Shown: piece by piece, positions 1-5,613 of the stretch
Layout: each line of letters opens with the position of its first letter
Numbering within the stretch: position 1 is the first letter of the stretch
Source of the DNA: Holophagaceae bacterium
Lineage (GTDB): Bacteria; Acidobacteriota; Holophagae; Holophagales; Holophagaceae
DNA length: 8,578 nucleotides
Direction: 5' to 3'
NCBI GenBank assembly: GCA_003158505.1
Contig: PMJK01000078.1
Span: forward strand, 308 to 8,885
Position numbers and translations under genes: made by a program
Notes under the pieces: model-generated
Told to the model about the DNA's origin: nothing
Databases searched by the model: none
What the model saw: only the letters and a program-made list of their open reading frames with translations

Positions 1-380
1 GCGGCGGGGCAGATGATCTTGGTGATGCCCTTCTCCTGCAGGTGCTTGTCGCCCGCAATGCAGACGCCCGTATTCACGGTGCCGATGACGCCGGACAGGT
101 CGCTCATGGCGGCCAGTTCCTGGGCGATGAGGGCCCCGCGCTCATTCTTGGCTTCGTCGTCCCGCTCGATGATTTCGATCTTCATCTTCTTGCCGCCCAC
201 CTGGATGCCGCCCGCGGCGTTGATCTCGGCGACGGCCAGCTTGGCGCCGTCCCGTGCGGAGACGCCCATGGGGGCCGAGCCACCCGAGAAGGGGCCAGTG
301 AGGGCGATCTTGACGGTGTCCCCCGCCTGCAGGCCCAGGGCCGCGAGCAGCAGGGATCCATAAATGGTTGGCCTGAACAT
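1..380 (-). CDS. Branched-chain amino acid-type ABC transporter substrate-binding protein (N-terminal part)
   Basis: This is a periplasmic solute-binding protein of the type I (LivJ/LivK-like) family, which captures a ligand and delivers it to an inner-membrane ABC permease. The reading frame is open to the window edge, so only about 126 N-terminal residues are visible. Residues 1-20 form a signal peptide: Arg3, a hydrophobic core (YGSLLLAALGL), then a likely cut after QA. Next come the family hallmarks KIALTGPFSGG (about 24-34), a segment like GVSARDGAKLAVAEINAAGG, and then VIGTVNTGVCIAGD. The start is fixed by AGGAGA placed five bases before the ATG. No lipobox cysteine is visible, so a free periplasmic protein is likely. 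The ligand cannot be read: amino acids are typical, but amides, urea and aromatic acids also occur in this family. Permease genes would lie outside the window, if adjacent at all. Confidence 0.88.
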   Translation of the reverse strand, partial: MFRPTIYGSLLLAALGLQAGDTVKIALTGPFSGGSAPMGVSARDGAKLAVAEINAAGGIQVGGKKMKIEIIERDDEAKNERGALIAQELAAMSDLSGVIGTVNTGVCIAGDKHLQEKGITKIICPA

Positions 381-429
381 GGTTTTCTCCTAAAAAAAGG
401 CGCTCGGATGGAGTGGCTTGGTCGCCGCA

Positions 430-458
430 AGCATAACCTTCCCTGCCATCAGTGGGAA
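430..458 (-). promoter_or_regulatory. Candidate sigma-70-type promoter for the substrate-binding protein gene
   Basis: Read on the minus strand, TTCCCA (453-458) and TATGCT (430-435) are separated by exactly 17 bases. Each matches four of six consensus positions. This places a start of transcription about 40 bases upstream of the start codon, in the only gap (105 nt) before the gene. It is a pattern match only; the -35 element also lies within a short inverted repeat. Confidence 0.3.
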
Positions 459-460
459 GG
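437..460 (-). terminator. Weak hairpin downstream of lpxK
   Basis: CCTTCCC (437-443) and GGGAAGG (454-460) can pair as a 7-bp stem with a 10-nt loop, 26 nt past the lpxK stop. On the minus strand the stem is followed only by TTATGCTTG, not a real U-tract. It could be an inefficient terminator or an RNA-stabilising hairpin, or it may be chance. Confidence 0.22.
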
Positions 461-485
461 CACAGCCTTTTTGCGGCCCATGGCG

Positions 486-1514
486 TCACTCCAACTGAGC
501 CACCACCCAGTCAAGCAGGAGCTCTCCGCCAGACACTCGTTGTTCCGCCACGAAGAGCGGCAGTTCCAGCACACTGGCATGTCCGGTGCCCAGTTTCACC
601 GCGTCCTTCTCGGTGCAGACCATCCAACCGGCGCCCTCGGACCGAGCCTGAGCCTGAAGTCGCCGAAGACCAGCGGGGGAAGGCCCACGGTGATCCGGGA
701 AGCTGTGGGTTCCTGCCCAGGACTGTCCTGCCAGGAGCAGATCGGCGTAGAAAGCCTCGGGATTCCCAAGACCGCACCAGGCGAAGGCGGGGCCCTGGCC
801 AGCCAGGGGCAGGGGGGTCGGCTCGCCCGTATCCCACCGGCGCAGACCTCCCAGCAGGAAGTCCACCCAGAAGATGGGGCCACCGGACCCATGGCGGGCC
901 CACCAGGCCTCGATCTCAGAGCGGACGGGCACCCGGGCCGTGCGCGTCACCACCAGGGCGTGGGCACGCGCCAGGCTTTCCACGGGCTCCCGCAAGTCGC
1001 CCAGGGGCAGCATGCGTCCGTTGCCCCAGCGCCGCACGCCATCGAGCACGAGCAAGTCCAGGTCGCGATGGAGGGCCCGGTGCTGAAAGCCGTCGTCCAG
1101 CAGCAGACACCGGAGATCCGGTCGCTGGGACAGGGCCCGGAGCGCGGCCGCATGGCGCTTCCGGCCCACCACCACACGATGCCGTCCCAGGCGCCGAGCC
1201 ATGAGCAGGGGTTCATCGCCGGTCTGCCGGGGGTCGGAATCCACTTCTACGCTCATGGGGTCCACATCCCGCCGTCCGCCATAGCCCCGGGAGAGCACGG
1301 CATTGGGCCATCCGGCCGATTCCAGGCCTTCGGCCAGGAACAGCGTCAGGGGTGTCTTCCCCGTTCCACCGGCGCTGAGATTCCCTACGGACACCACCGG
1401 AACTTCGACATGGACCGCCCGTTCGGGGTGGGCATCAAAGCTTCGGTTGCGGGCGAACACCACCGCACCGTAGAGGGGGGACAGCGGGGCCGCCAGGTAG
1501 CGCAGAATGGACAT
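486..1514 (-). CDS. lpxK: Tetraacyldisaccharide 4'-kinase (lipid A biosynthesis)
   Basis: LpxK transfers the gamma-phosphate of ATP to the 4' position of the tetraacyl disaccharide 1-phosphate, giving lipid IVA, on the cytoplasmic face of the inner membrane. The 342-aa length is normal for the family. Visible hallmarks are a hydrophobic/amphipathic N-terminus (1-20), the Walker A loop GGTGKTP (49-55), RGYGG (76-80), GDEPLL (99-104), the diagnostic DDGFQH (140-145), LPLGDLREP (169-177) and a C-terminal CTEKDAVKL. I chose the ATG at 1514 because MSILRYLAAPLSPLYG matches the usual LpxK start; the open frame to 1607 would run into the divergent msrC gene. The Shine-Dalgarno sequence is poor. A TTGCCA -35-like hexamer (1557-1562, minus) lies inside msrC, but its -10 partner is weak. 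The gene's presence implies an outer membrane with lipid A. Confidence 0.95.
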   Translation of the reverse strand: MSILRYLAAPLSPLYGAVVFARNRSFDAHPERAVHVEVPVVSVGNLSAGGTGKTPLTLFLAEGLESAGWPNAVLSRGYGGRRDVDPMSVEVDSDPRQTGDEPLLMARRLGRHRVVVGRKRHAAALRALSQRPDLRCLLLDDGFQHRALHRDLDLLVLDGVRRWGNGRMLPLGDLREPVESLARAHALVVTRTARVPVRSEIEAWWARHGSGGPIFWVDFLLGGLRRWDTGEPTPLPLAGQGPAFAWCGLGNPEAFYADLLLAGQSWAGTHSFPDHRGPSPAGLRRLQAQARSEGAGWMVCTEKDAVKLGTGHASVLELPLFVAEQRVSGGELLLDWVVAQLE

Positions 1515-1528
1515 GGATCCAGGGTAAC

Positions 1529-1533
1529 GGAGG
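1529..1533 (+). promoter_or_regulatory. Ribosome binding site of msrC
   Basis: GGAGG four bases before the ATG at 1538 fixes the msrC start. It lies within the 23-nt gap between the divergent lpxK and msrC start codons. Confidence 0.7.
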
Positions 1534-1537
1534 ACTG

Positions 1538-2059
1538 ATGAGCGAAGGCATCCTGCTGGCAAGGGTGGCGCGGGGTACCTTGTTGCCGGAAGGGGAACGG
1601 GTGGCACGACTGCGGGAAGCCCTCCCCCAGATCGATGCCGTGCTGGAGGGCGAGACCGACGAAGTGGCCATCCAGGCCACCCTGGCCTGCCTGCTCTGGG
1701 AGACCCTCACCCAGGCCAACTGGTGCGGATTCTACCGGCGGGTGGGGTACCGGATGCTGGCTGTGGGCCCCTATCAGGGCGGCATGGGTTGCCTGCGCAT
1801 CCCCTTCGAAAAAGGGGTCTGTGGAGCCTGCGCGCGGACAGGGCTCACGCAACGGGTGCCAGATGTCCACGCCTTCCCAGGGCACATTGCCTGCGACGAT
1901 GCCACTCGCAGCGAACTGGTGATTCCGGTCACGGCCAGGGGGCGGCTGACAGCGGTGCTGGACCTGGATTGCCCCCACTTGGATGGGTTTTCGGTCACCG
2001 AGGCCCGGATCCTGGAGGAGCTGATAGGTGGGTACTTCCGACCGGGCCCTGGTCTGTGA
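1538..2059 (+). CDS. msrC: Free methionine-(R)-sulfoxide reductase, GAF domain (fRMsr)
   Basis: This is a single-GAF-domain enzyme of the E. coli MsrC/YebR type. It reduces free L-methionine-(R)-sulfoxide to methionine in the cytosol, with cysteines re-reduced by thioredoxin or similar. The 173-aa protein carries the family signature NWCGFY (61-66), VGPYQGGMGCLRI (76-88), GVCG (93-96), DVHAFPGHIACD (109-120), SELVIPV (125-131) and a late LDLDCP (141-146). Cys85, Cys95 and Cys119 align with the three cysteines known from the family (84, 94 and 118 in E. coli), so it should be catalytically competent rather than a plain GAF sensor. Cys98 is an extra cysteine near the active site. The gene is divergent from lpxK and is followed 53 nt later by the cNMP-FHA gene on the same strand, so co-transcription is possible. 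Confidence 0.93.
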   Translation: MSEGILLARVARGTLLPEGERVARLREALPQIDAVLEGETDEVAIQATLACLLWETLTQANWCGFYRRVGYRMLAVGPYQGGMGCLRIPFEKGVCGACARTGLTQRVPDVHAFPGHIACDDATRSELVIPVTARGRLTAVLDLDCPHLDGFSVTEARILEELIGGYFRPGPGL

Positions 2060-2065
2060 AGTTTC

Positions 2066-2107
2066 TCCCGGGCGGTGGCCTCGGTTAATCTAGGAGCCTC
2101 CCCGGGA
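2066..2107 (+). promoter_or_regulatory. Inverted repeat over the leader and weak RBS of the cNMP-FHA gene
   Basis: TCCCGGG (2066-2072) is complementary to CCCGGGA (2101-2107). Between them GGC/GCC and TC/GA can also pair with small bulges, leaving a loop of GGTTAATCTAG. The only purine-rich RBS candidate for the ATG at 2113 (GGGA, 2104-2107) lies in the 3' arm, so folding would hide it. No U-tract follows, so it is not an intrinsic terminator. The folding is inferred by eye. Confidence 0.35.
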
Positions 2108-2112
2108 CCCTC

Positions 2113-2835
2113 ATGGCCGAACCCAGCTTCATCGATCAAAGCAAGCTGCGTTTCCGCGAGGGGGAGATTGTTTTCCGCAAAGGAGAGATGGCCCAACAGA
2201 TGTACATCATCCTGTCGGGCAAGATCCGGATGTACGTTTCAGAGGAGCCCTTGGGAGACTGGGTCGAAGAACTCTCCAAGGGGGATTTCTTCGGCGAGGG
2301 CAGTCTTCTGGAAGCGCTCCCGCGCCAGCACACGGCCATGGCCCTGGAGGATACCGATCTCATCGCCATCACCCGGGGCACCTTCCTGCGGATGATCCGC
2401 CAGAATCCGGAAGTGTCCGTGAAGATGATGCAGCGGCTCGCCCAGCGGCACCGGGAACTCGGAGAGCGGGTCGAAGCCATGGATAGCAACCGTCCGGTCA
2501 AAGCCCCTTTGGCGCCCGTGGCCAACCTGGTGTCGGTCCTCAGTGGCAAATCCTATCCGATCCTGTCTCACGGGTCCCTCATCGGCCGATTTGATCCCAC
2601 CACGGGAGTCCATCCCGATATGGACCTCACCGACGAGGACCATAACCTGAGCGTGTCCCGGCGCCACGCCCGCATTCTTTGCGAGCATGGCCGCTACTTC
2701 CTGCTCGAGGAACCCGGCGTGGCCAATGGCACCTTCGTACGCGGTGAACGCATCCAGCCCGGTGAACCCAGGGAACTTAAGCACGGCGATCGGGTGGGGT
2801 TTGGCATGGTCGTGCTCTTTTTCGAGAAGACTTAG
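2113..2835 (+). CDS. Cyclic nucleotide-binding domain / FHA domain fusion protein
   Basis: This is a cytosolic 240-aa signalling protein with two domains. Residues about 12-120 form a CRP-type cyclic-nucleotide-binding beta-barrel: FREGEIVFRKGE (14-25), YIILSGKIRMY (31-41), GDFFGEGSLLE (57-67) and R71 in the phosphate-binding cassette, followed by helices to about 122. Residues about 150-238 form an FHA domain: IGRF (157-160), SVSRRHARI (180-188), then NGTFVRG (205-211). These are the conserved Gly-Arg, Ser-x-x-His and Asn-Gly positions used for phosphothreonine binding. There is no helix-turn-helix, so it is not a CRP-like transcription factor, and there is no enzymatic domain or membrane segment. 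Inference: it may link cNMP level to recruitment of a Ser/Thr-phosphorylated partner. The cassette is not a canonical GE-(L/I)-(A/G)-L, so true nucleotide binding is unproven. The 75-aa gene starts 36 nt downstream. Confidence 0.85.
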   Translation: MAEPSFIDQSKLRFREGEIVFRKGEMAQQMYIILSGKIRMYVSEEPLGDWVEELSKGDFFGEGSLLEALPRQHTAMALEDTDLIAITRGTFLRMIRQNPEVSVKMMQRLAQRHRELGERVEAMDSNRPVKAPLAPVANLVSVLSGKSYPILSHGSLIGRFDPTTGVHPDMDLTDEDHNLSVSRRHARILCEHGRYFLLEEPGVANGTFVRGERIQPGEPRELKHGDRVGFGMVVLFFEKT

Positions 2836-2861
2836 CTTTTCCGCTTCGCGAAAAAGCTAAG
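2831..2861 (+). repeat. Long hairpin spanning the cNMP-FHA stop codon and the next gene's RBS
   Basis: CTTAGCTTTT (2831-2840) pairs perfectly with AAAAGCTAAG (2852-2861). After one C/A mismatch, CGC (2842-2844) pairs with GCG (2848-2850) around a TTC loop. The 5' arm contains the TAG stop (2833-2835). The 3' arm ends at the first bases of the AAGGGAG Shine-Dalgarno (2859-2865) for the ATG at 2872. No T-tract follows on either strand, so a classic intrinsic terminator is unlikely; a translational or stability element fits better. Confidence 0.6.
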
Positions 2862-2871
2862 GGAGAAAAAG

Positions 2872-3099
2872 ATGGGAACTGATCTTCATGTAGAGCTTTG
2901 GGTGGATGAGCATGGTGTCCTCCGGGAATTGGTGCAGTTTGGATTGGATGAGATAGGCGGGGCCTGCTTAATCCGGGAACGCAACAACCTGGATGCCCTC
3001 GATGGCGACGTGAACGAAGGGGATACCGTCATCGCCCGATTCGGGGATCCCGAGGACGCCCGGGACTTCCTGAGGGATGAGGGGTTCGATCCTATGTAG
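2872..3099 (+). CDS. Small acidic protein of unknown function
   Basis: I do not recognise this 75-aa protein. It is strikingly acidic: 20 Asp/Glu against 6 Arg, no lysine at all, and one cysteine (Cys32). There is no signal peptide or membrane segment, so it should be cytosolic. The N-terminal third reads like a beta-hairpin (LHVELWVDEHGVLRELVQF). The C-terminus has a segment of short-helix character (PEDARDFLRDEGF, 60-72). A good Shine-Dalgarno (AAGGGAG, 2859-2865, six bases upstream) and sensible codon usage support a real gene. It lies 36 nt after the cNMP-FHA gene, suggesting one transcript, and is followed by a terminator-like hairpin. Given the context, an accessory partner of the signalling protein is possible, but nothing in the sequence shows it. 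Confidence 0.7.
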   Translation: MGTDLHVELWVDEHGVLRELVQFGLDEIGGACLIRERNNLDALDGDVNEGDTVIARFGDPEDARDFLRDEGFDPM

Positions 3100-3103
3100 C
3101 TTC

Positions 3104-3109
3104 TACAAT
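3104..3109 (+). promoter_or_regulatory. Isolated -10-like hexamer ahead of the DUF1569 gene
   Basis: TACAAT matches five of six positions of TATAAT just after the stop codon of the small acidic gene. No convincing -35 lies 16-18 bases upstream. If used, the transcript would begin at the base of the following inverted repeat, which would then be a 5'-UTR structure of the downstream gene. Confidence 0.25.
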
Positions 3110-3110
3110 C

Positions 3111-3150
3111 TCCAGAATAGCGTCCGGCTGAAGCCGGGCGCTTTTCTGGA
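3111..3150 (+). terminator. Long inverted repeat, probable intrinsic terminator after the small acidic gene
   Basis: Bases 3111-3128 pair with 3133-3150 around a TGAA loop, giving an 18-position stem with one T/T mismatch and one G-T wobble. The GC-rich core (AGCGTCCGGC with GCCGGGCGCT) is followed directly by TTT C, giving CTTTTC at the stem foot. This fits a rho-independent terminator ending the msrC/cNMP-FHA/acidic-protein transcript. The A/T outer arms (CCAGAA, TTCTGG) extend the pairing beyond what a terminator needs. Confidence 0.6.
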
Positions 3151-3171
3151 GCGATGAACGGAATTCTTGTG

Positions 3172-3176
3172 AAGGA
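3172..3176 (+). promoter_or_regulatory. Ribosome binding site deciding the DUF1569 start
   Basis: AAGGA is only two bases from the ATG at 3179 but eight bases from the ATG at 3185. The second, in-frame ATG therefore has the workable spacing and is preferred. Confidence 0.55.
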
Positions 3177-3184
3177 AAATGACG

Positions 3185-3634
3185 ATGGAATCCTTGTTCA
3201 ACCCCTCCGATCGCGAAGCTTTGTCCCTACGCCTTGCGACCCTTGAACCGGACGCCACACACCAGTGGGGCAAGATGGATCCGGCGCAGATGCTTCTCCA
3301 TTGCGCCATCGGGCTGGAGGCCGCGACGGGAGACCGGCCCATGAAGCAGGTCTTCCTCGGGAAGCTCGTCACGCCCTTCATCCGCCGGACCGTCCTGGGC
3401 GAGAAACCCTTCCGCAAGAATGTGCCCACTGACCCAACCTTCGTGGTGTCGGATCGGCGTGATTTCGAAGAGGAGCGGACCCGTCTGGCCACCCTGATCG
3501 ACCGTTTTGTCCAGCATGGCCCGGAGTCCGCGGGAAGGTATCCCCATGCCTTCTTCGGTCGGCTGAGCGGAGATGAATGGGGCCGCCTCATGTACAAGCA
3601 CATTGACCATCATTTGAGGCAGTTCGGGGTATAG
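3185..3634 (+). CDS. DUF1569 family protein (DinB/YfiT-like fold)
   Basis: This is a soluble 149-aa protein of the DUF1569 family, related to the DinB/YfiT four-helix-bundle metal-dependent superfamily, whose members include thiol-dependent transferases. The biochemical role of DUF1569 itself is not established. Key features, numbered from the ATG at 3185: W28-GKM (the usual H/W-G-x-M entry), a helix with MLLHC (His39), a middle part with FIRRTVLGEKPFRKNVPTDP, and a C-terminal HAFFGRLSGDEWGRLMYKHIDHHLRQF. In that last segment His139 and His143 form an HxxxH pair that together with His39 could bind a metal. The ATG at 3179 would add only Met-Thr but is too close to the AAGGA. The gene converges on etfA with 32 nt between the stops. 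It probably has its own promoter, because a terminator-like hairpin precedes it. Confidence 0.85.
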   Translation: MESLFNPSDREALSLRLATLEPDATHQWGKMDPAQMLLHCAIGLEAATGDRPMKQVFLGKLVTPFIRRTVLGEKPFRKNVPTDPTFVVSDRRDFEEERTRLATLIDRFVQHGPESAGRYPHAFFGRLSGDEWGRLMYKHIDHHLRQFGV

Positions 3635-3666
3635 CTTTTTCCTTCTCTTGCAGCATGGAATGGCTA

Positions 3667-4638
3667 CTAGCGGGAACCGATACCCAACGCCTTGGCTGCC
3701 TTGGTGAGTTCGGGTACCACCTCGAACAAATCCCCCACGATCCCGTAGCTAGCCAGTTTGAAGATGGGGGCTTCGGGGTCCTTGTTGATGGCGACGATGA
3801 ACTTCGAACCGCTCATGCCAGCGATGTGCTGGATGGCGCCGCTGATGCCGCAGGCGATGTAGAGAGTGGGGCTCACGACCTTGCCGGTCTGGCCCACCTG
3901 CATGCTGTGGGGCAGGCCCCAACCCGCGTCCACGGCCGCCCGGGAGGCGCCCACGACACCGCCGATGGCGTCGGCCAGTTCCTCGAGGATCTTGAAGTTG
4001 GCGCCGTCTTTCATGCCACGTCCGCCGCTCACGATAATGTTGGCTTCACTCAGGTCCACCTTGCCGCTGGCCTTGGCGAGGATCTCCTTCACCATGGACT
4101 TGAAGTCGCCGGTCGGCGCTGGAAGGGATTCAACGATGCCAGGGCCGGGTTTCTCAGCGGCGGGGAACACGTTGGGACGGGTGGTCGCGACCTGAACAGG
4201 GGTGGCAAAGGTGGTGGTGGCAAAGGCCTTGCCCGCATAGACGGGACGTACGGCCTGGAGCTTGCCGTCCACCATGGAAAGACCGGTCACATCGGAGGCA
4301 TAGCCGGCTCCCAGGCGAGCTGCGGCGCGCGGGATCACATCCTTCCCCTCAGCGGTGGCCGCGGCCATCAGCACGGTGGCACCCTTGGCCTTGACGGCAT
4401 CCGCGAGGACAGTGGCGTAGGCATCACTGGAATAGGACGCCAGGGTGGGGGCCTCGGCGGTGAGGATCAGGTCGGCCCCGTACTTGGCGGCTTCGGTTGC
4501 GCCGGTGCAGGAGGCGCCGGCGAAGAGGGCACCGAGCTTCTTGCCGGAGGCATCCGCCAGGCGGCGGCCTTCGCTCAGGGCCTCGGCGCTGGGCTTGCGG
4601 AGCTGGCCTTCCTTCAGTTCACAGAACACAAGAATCAT
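3667..4638 (-). CDS. etfA: Electron transfer flavoprotein alpha subunit
   Basis: EtfA is the FAD-carrying subunit of the soluble ETF heterodimer. ETF accepts electrons from acyl-CoA and other flavin dehydrogenases and passes them to the membrane quinone pool through ETF:quinone oxidoreductase. The 323-aa length is typical. The N-terminal half is the nucleotide-fold domain (MILVFCELKEG, then GATVLMAAATAEGKDVIPR-type sequence near 86-104). The C-terminal FAD domain (about 190-320) shows GGRG (205-208), GASRAAVDAGW (230-240), QVGQTGK (247-253), the signature LYIACGISGAIQH (259-271), IVAINKDP (281-288) and DLFEVVPEL (303-311). All usual FAD-contact motifs are present. AAGGA seven bases before the ATG supports the start. 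It lies 38 nt downstream of etfB, one operon in the usual B-A order. No dehydrogenase or quinone oxidoreductase gene is in view. Confidence 0.96.
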   Translation of the reverse strand: MILVFCELKEGQLRKPSAEALSEGRRLADASGKKLGALFAGASCTGATEAAKYGADLILTAEAPTLASYSSDAYATVLADAVKAKGATVLMAAATAEGKDVIPRAAARLGAGYASDVTGLSMVDGKLQAVRPVYAGKAFATTTFATPVQVATTRPNVFPAAEKPGPGIVESLPAPTGDFKSMVKEILAKASGKVDLSEANIIVSGGRGMKDGANFKILEELADAIGGVVGASRAAVDAGWGLPHSMQVGQTGKVVSPTLYIACGISGAIQHIAGMSGSKFIVAINKDPEAPIFKLASYGIVGDLFEVVPELTKAAKALGIGSR

Positions 4639-4676
4639 GGAATCGTCCTTTCGAATCGGAAGTCTGAGGTTGGGCG

Positions 4677-5426
4677 CTAGAAGACCTTGGCTTCGTCCTT
4701 CAGGGCCTGAAGCAGGCTGCTGGCCTGCGCGGCGGGCTCCCCTTCGAGCTTGCGGCCCGCTGGGCGCTGCGGAGGCAAGGCCAAGGCGCTGATCCGCGCA
4801 CCGGGGGTGACGGGCGCGGCCTCAATCTCCTCGATGGTCTTCTTCTTGGCGGCCATGATGCCTTTGAGGCTGGCATAGCGGGGCTCGTTGAGACCCTTCT
4901 GCGCGCTGATCACCGCGGGCAAAGCGCCCTCAACGATTTCAGATCCTCCTTCGATCTCGCGCTCGGCCCTGAAGGTGCCATCGCCAATTTCGAGTTTCAC
5001 GATGACATTGGCCTGGGCCACACCAAGCAGTTCGGCAAGCATGGGCCCCATGGCGGCGTTGTCGCCTCCAATGCCCATGTTGCCGCAGAGGATCAGGTCA
5101 AAGCCCTTGTCCCTCACGTATGCGGCGATCATCTGGGCCACGCCGAAGGCGTCGCTTTGGCCCTCGCCCCTTAGCAGAACGGCTGAGTCCGCGCCCAGCG
5201 CCAGGGCATTCTTCAGTACGTCCTTCACGGCATCGCCGCCCACTGAGAGGGCAATCACTTCCGCGCCGATGCGCTCCTTGATGCGGATGGCCTCTTCCAG
5301 CGCGTACTCGTCGTAAGGACTGGTGATCCACTTCACGTCCGCAGGATCGAGGGACCGTCCATCGGCGGCAACCTTGATCTTGGTCTCAGTGTCGGGTACC
5401 TGCTTGAGGGTGACGAGAATCTTCAT
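4677..5426 (-). CDS. etfB: Electron transfer flavoprotein beta subunit
   Basis: EtfB pairs with EtfA to form the ETF electron carrier and normally holds AMP (a second FAD in bifurcating types). It has 249 aa, typical for the family. The N-terminus MKILVTLKQVPDTETKIKV and SPYDEYALEEAI (36-47) are classic, as is the nucleotide-binding stretch CGNMGIGGDNAAMGP (114-128). KGLNEPRYASLKGIMAAKKK (177-196) corresponds to the recognition loop by which ETF docks on its dehydrogenases, and its close resemblance to the mitochondrial and aerobic-bacterial form points to a conventional, non-bifurcating ETF. The start at 5426 has AGGGAG five bases upstream; an open frame to 5474 adds sequence unlike the family. 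It is the first gene of the etfBA operon, divergent from murG. Confidence 0.96.
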   Translation of the reverse strand: MKILVTLKQVPDTETKIKVAADGRSLDPADVKWITSPYDEYALEEAIRIKERIGAEVIALSVGGDAVKDVLKNALALGADSAVLLRGEGQSDAFGVAQMIAAYVRDKGFDLILCGNMGIGGDNAAMGPMLAELLGVAQANVIVKLEIGDGTFRAEREIEGGSEIVEGALPAVISAQKGLNEPRYASLKGIMAAKKKTIEEIEAAPVTPGARISALALPPQRPAGRKLEGEPAAQASSLLQALKDEAKVF

Positions 5427-5613
5427 GGGCGCTCCCTGATGCGTCTCAGACAGGCCGGCGGATGGCCAACCCAAAGGTAGAGTTTAGCCTGATGAAACGG
5501 CTCTCCCCAGCGCGTTCTCAAGGGTGTTGTGTCTGTGATCACCCTGTCTCTGGGTAGGTTACGACACTGTCCCAGGGTAGGATTTCCGGGCCTTCCGATA
5601 TGGTGGACGGAGC
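5427..5613. promoter_or_regulatory. Divergent control region between etfB and murG
   Basis: This 187-nt gap must hold the promoters of both etfBA (minus) and murG (plus). I see only weak candidates: TAAACT on the minus strand (about 5470-5475) with a poor -35, and TAGGAT on the plus strand (5578-5583) with a poor -35. The clearest structure in it is the tandem repeat at 5544-5581. GTGGA (5603-5607) is a modest Shine-Dalgarno for murG. Confidence 0.5.
5544..5581 (+). repeat. Imperfect tandem 15-mer pair, 23 bp apart
   Basis: CTGTCTCTGGGTAGG (5544-5558) and CTGTCCCAGGGTAGG (5567-5581) match at 13 of 15 positions, with identical ends CTGTC and GGGTAGG. The copies are 23 bp apart start to start, close to two helical turns, and 33 nt upstream of the murG start. 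The arrangement resembles a two-site operator, but the sites could also be a chance local duplication. Confidence 0.45.

Noticed and set aside
457..472. Short hairpin AAGGC-ACA-GCCTT followed by TTT on the plus strand
   Set aside because: It looks like a small plus-strand terminator, but no plus-strand gene ends here; the 5-bp stem overlaps another inverted repeat and is likely chance.
42..1538. Very long plus-strand open frame (about 498 codons), whose stop overlaps the msrC ATG as TGATG
   Set aside because: It runs antisense through the substrate-binding gene and lpxK, both of which have clear family motifs. It has no recognisable domain and is explained by GC-rich codon bias on the opposite strand.
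1515..1607. N-terminal extension of lpxK to the ATG at 1607
   Set aside because: The added residues are Pro/Arg-rich, unlike LpxK, and would overlap the well-supported msrC start.
3635..3666. CTTTTTCCTTCTCTTG between the DUF1569 and etfA stops as a terminator
   Set aside because: There is a pyrimidine run but no stem before it on either strand, so an intrinsic terminator is not supported.
3655..4680. Plus-strand open frame of 341 codons opposite etfA
   Set aside because: It is glycine/histidine-rich translation of the antisense strand of a fully motif-supported etfA. It is a codon-bias shadow.
5427..5474. Earlier etfB start at 5474
   Set aside because: The extra 16 residues are not ETF-like, and the ATG at 5426 has a good Shine-Dalgarno and the canonical MKILV start.
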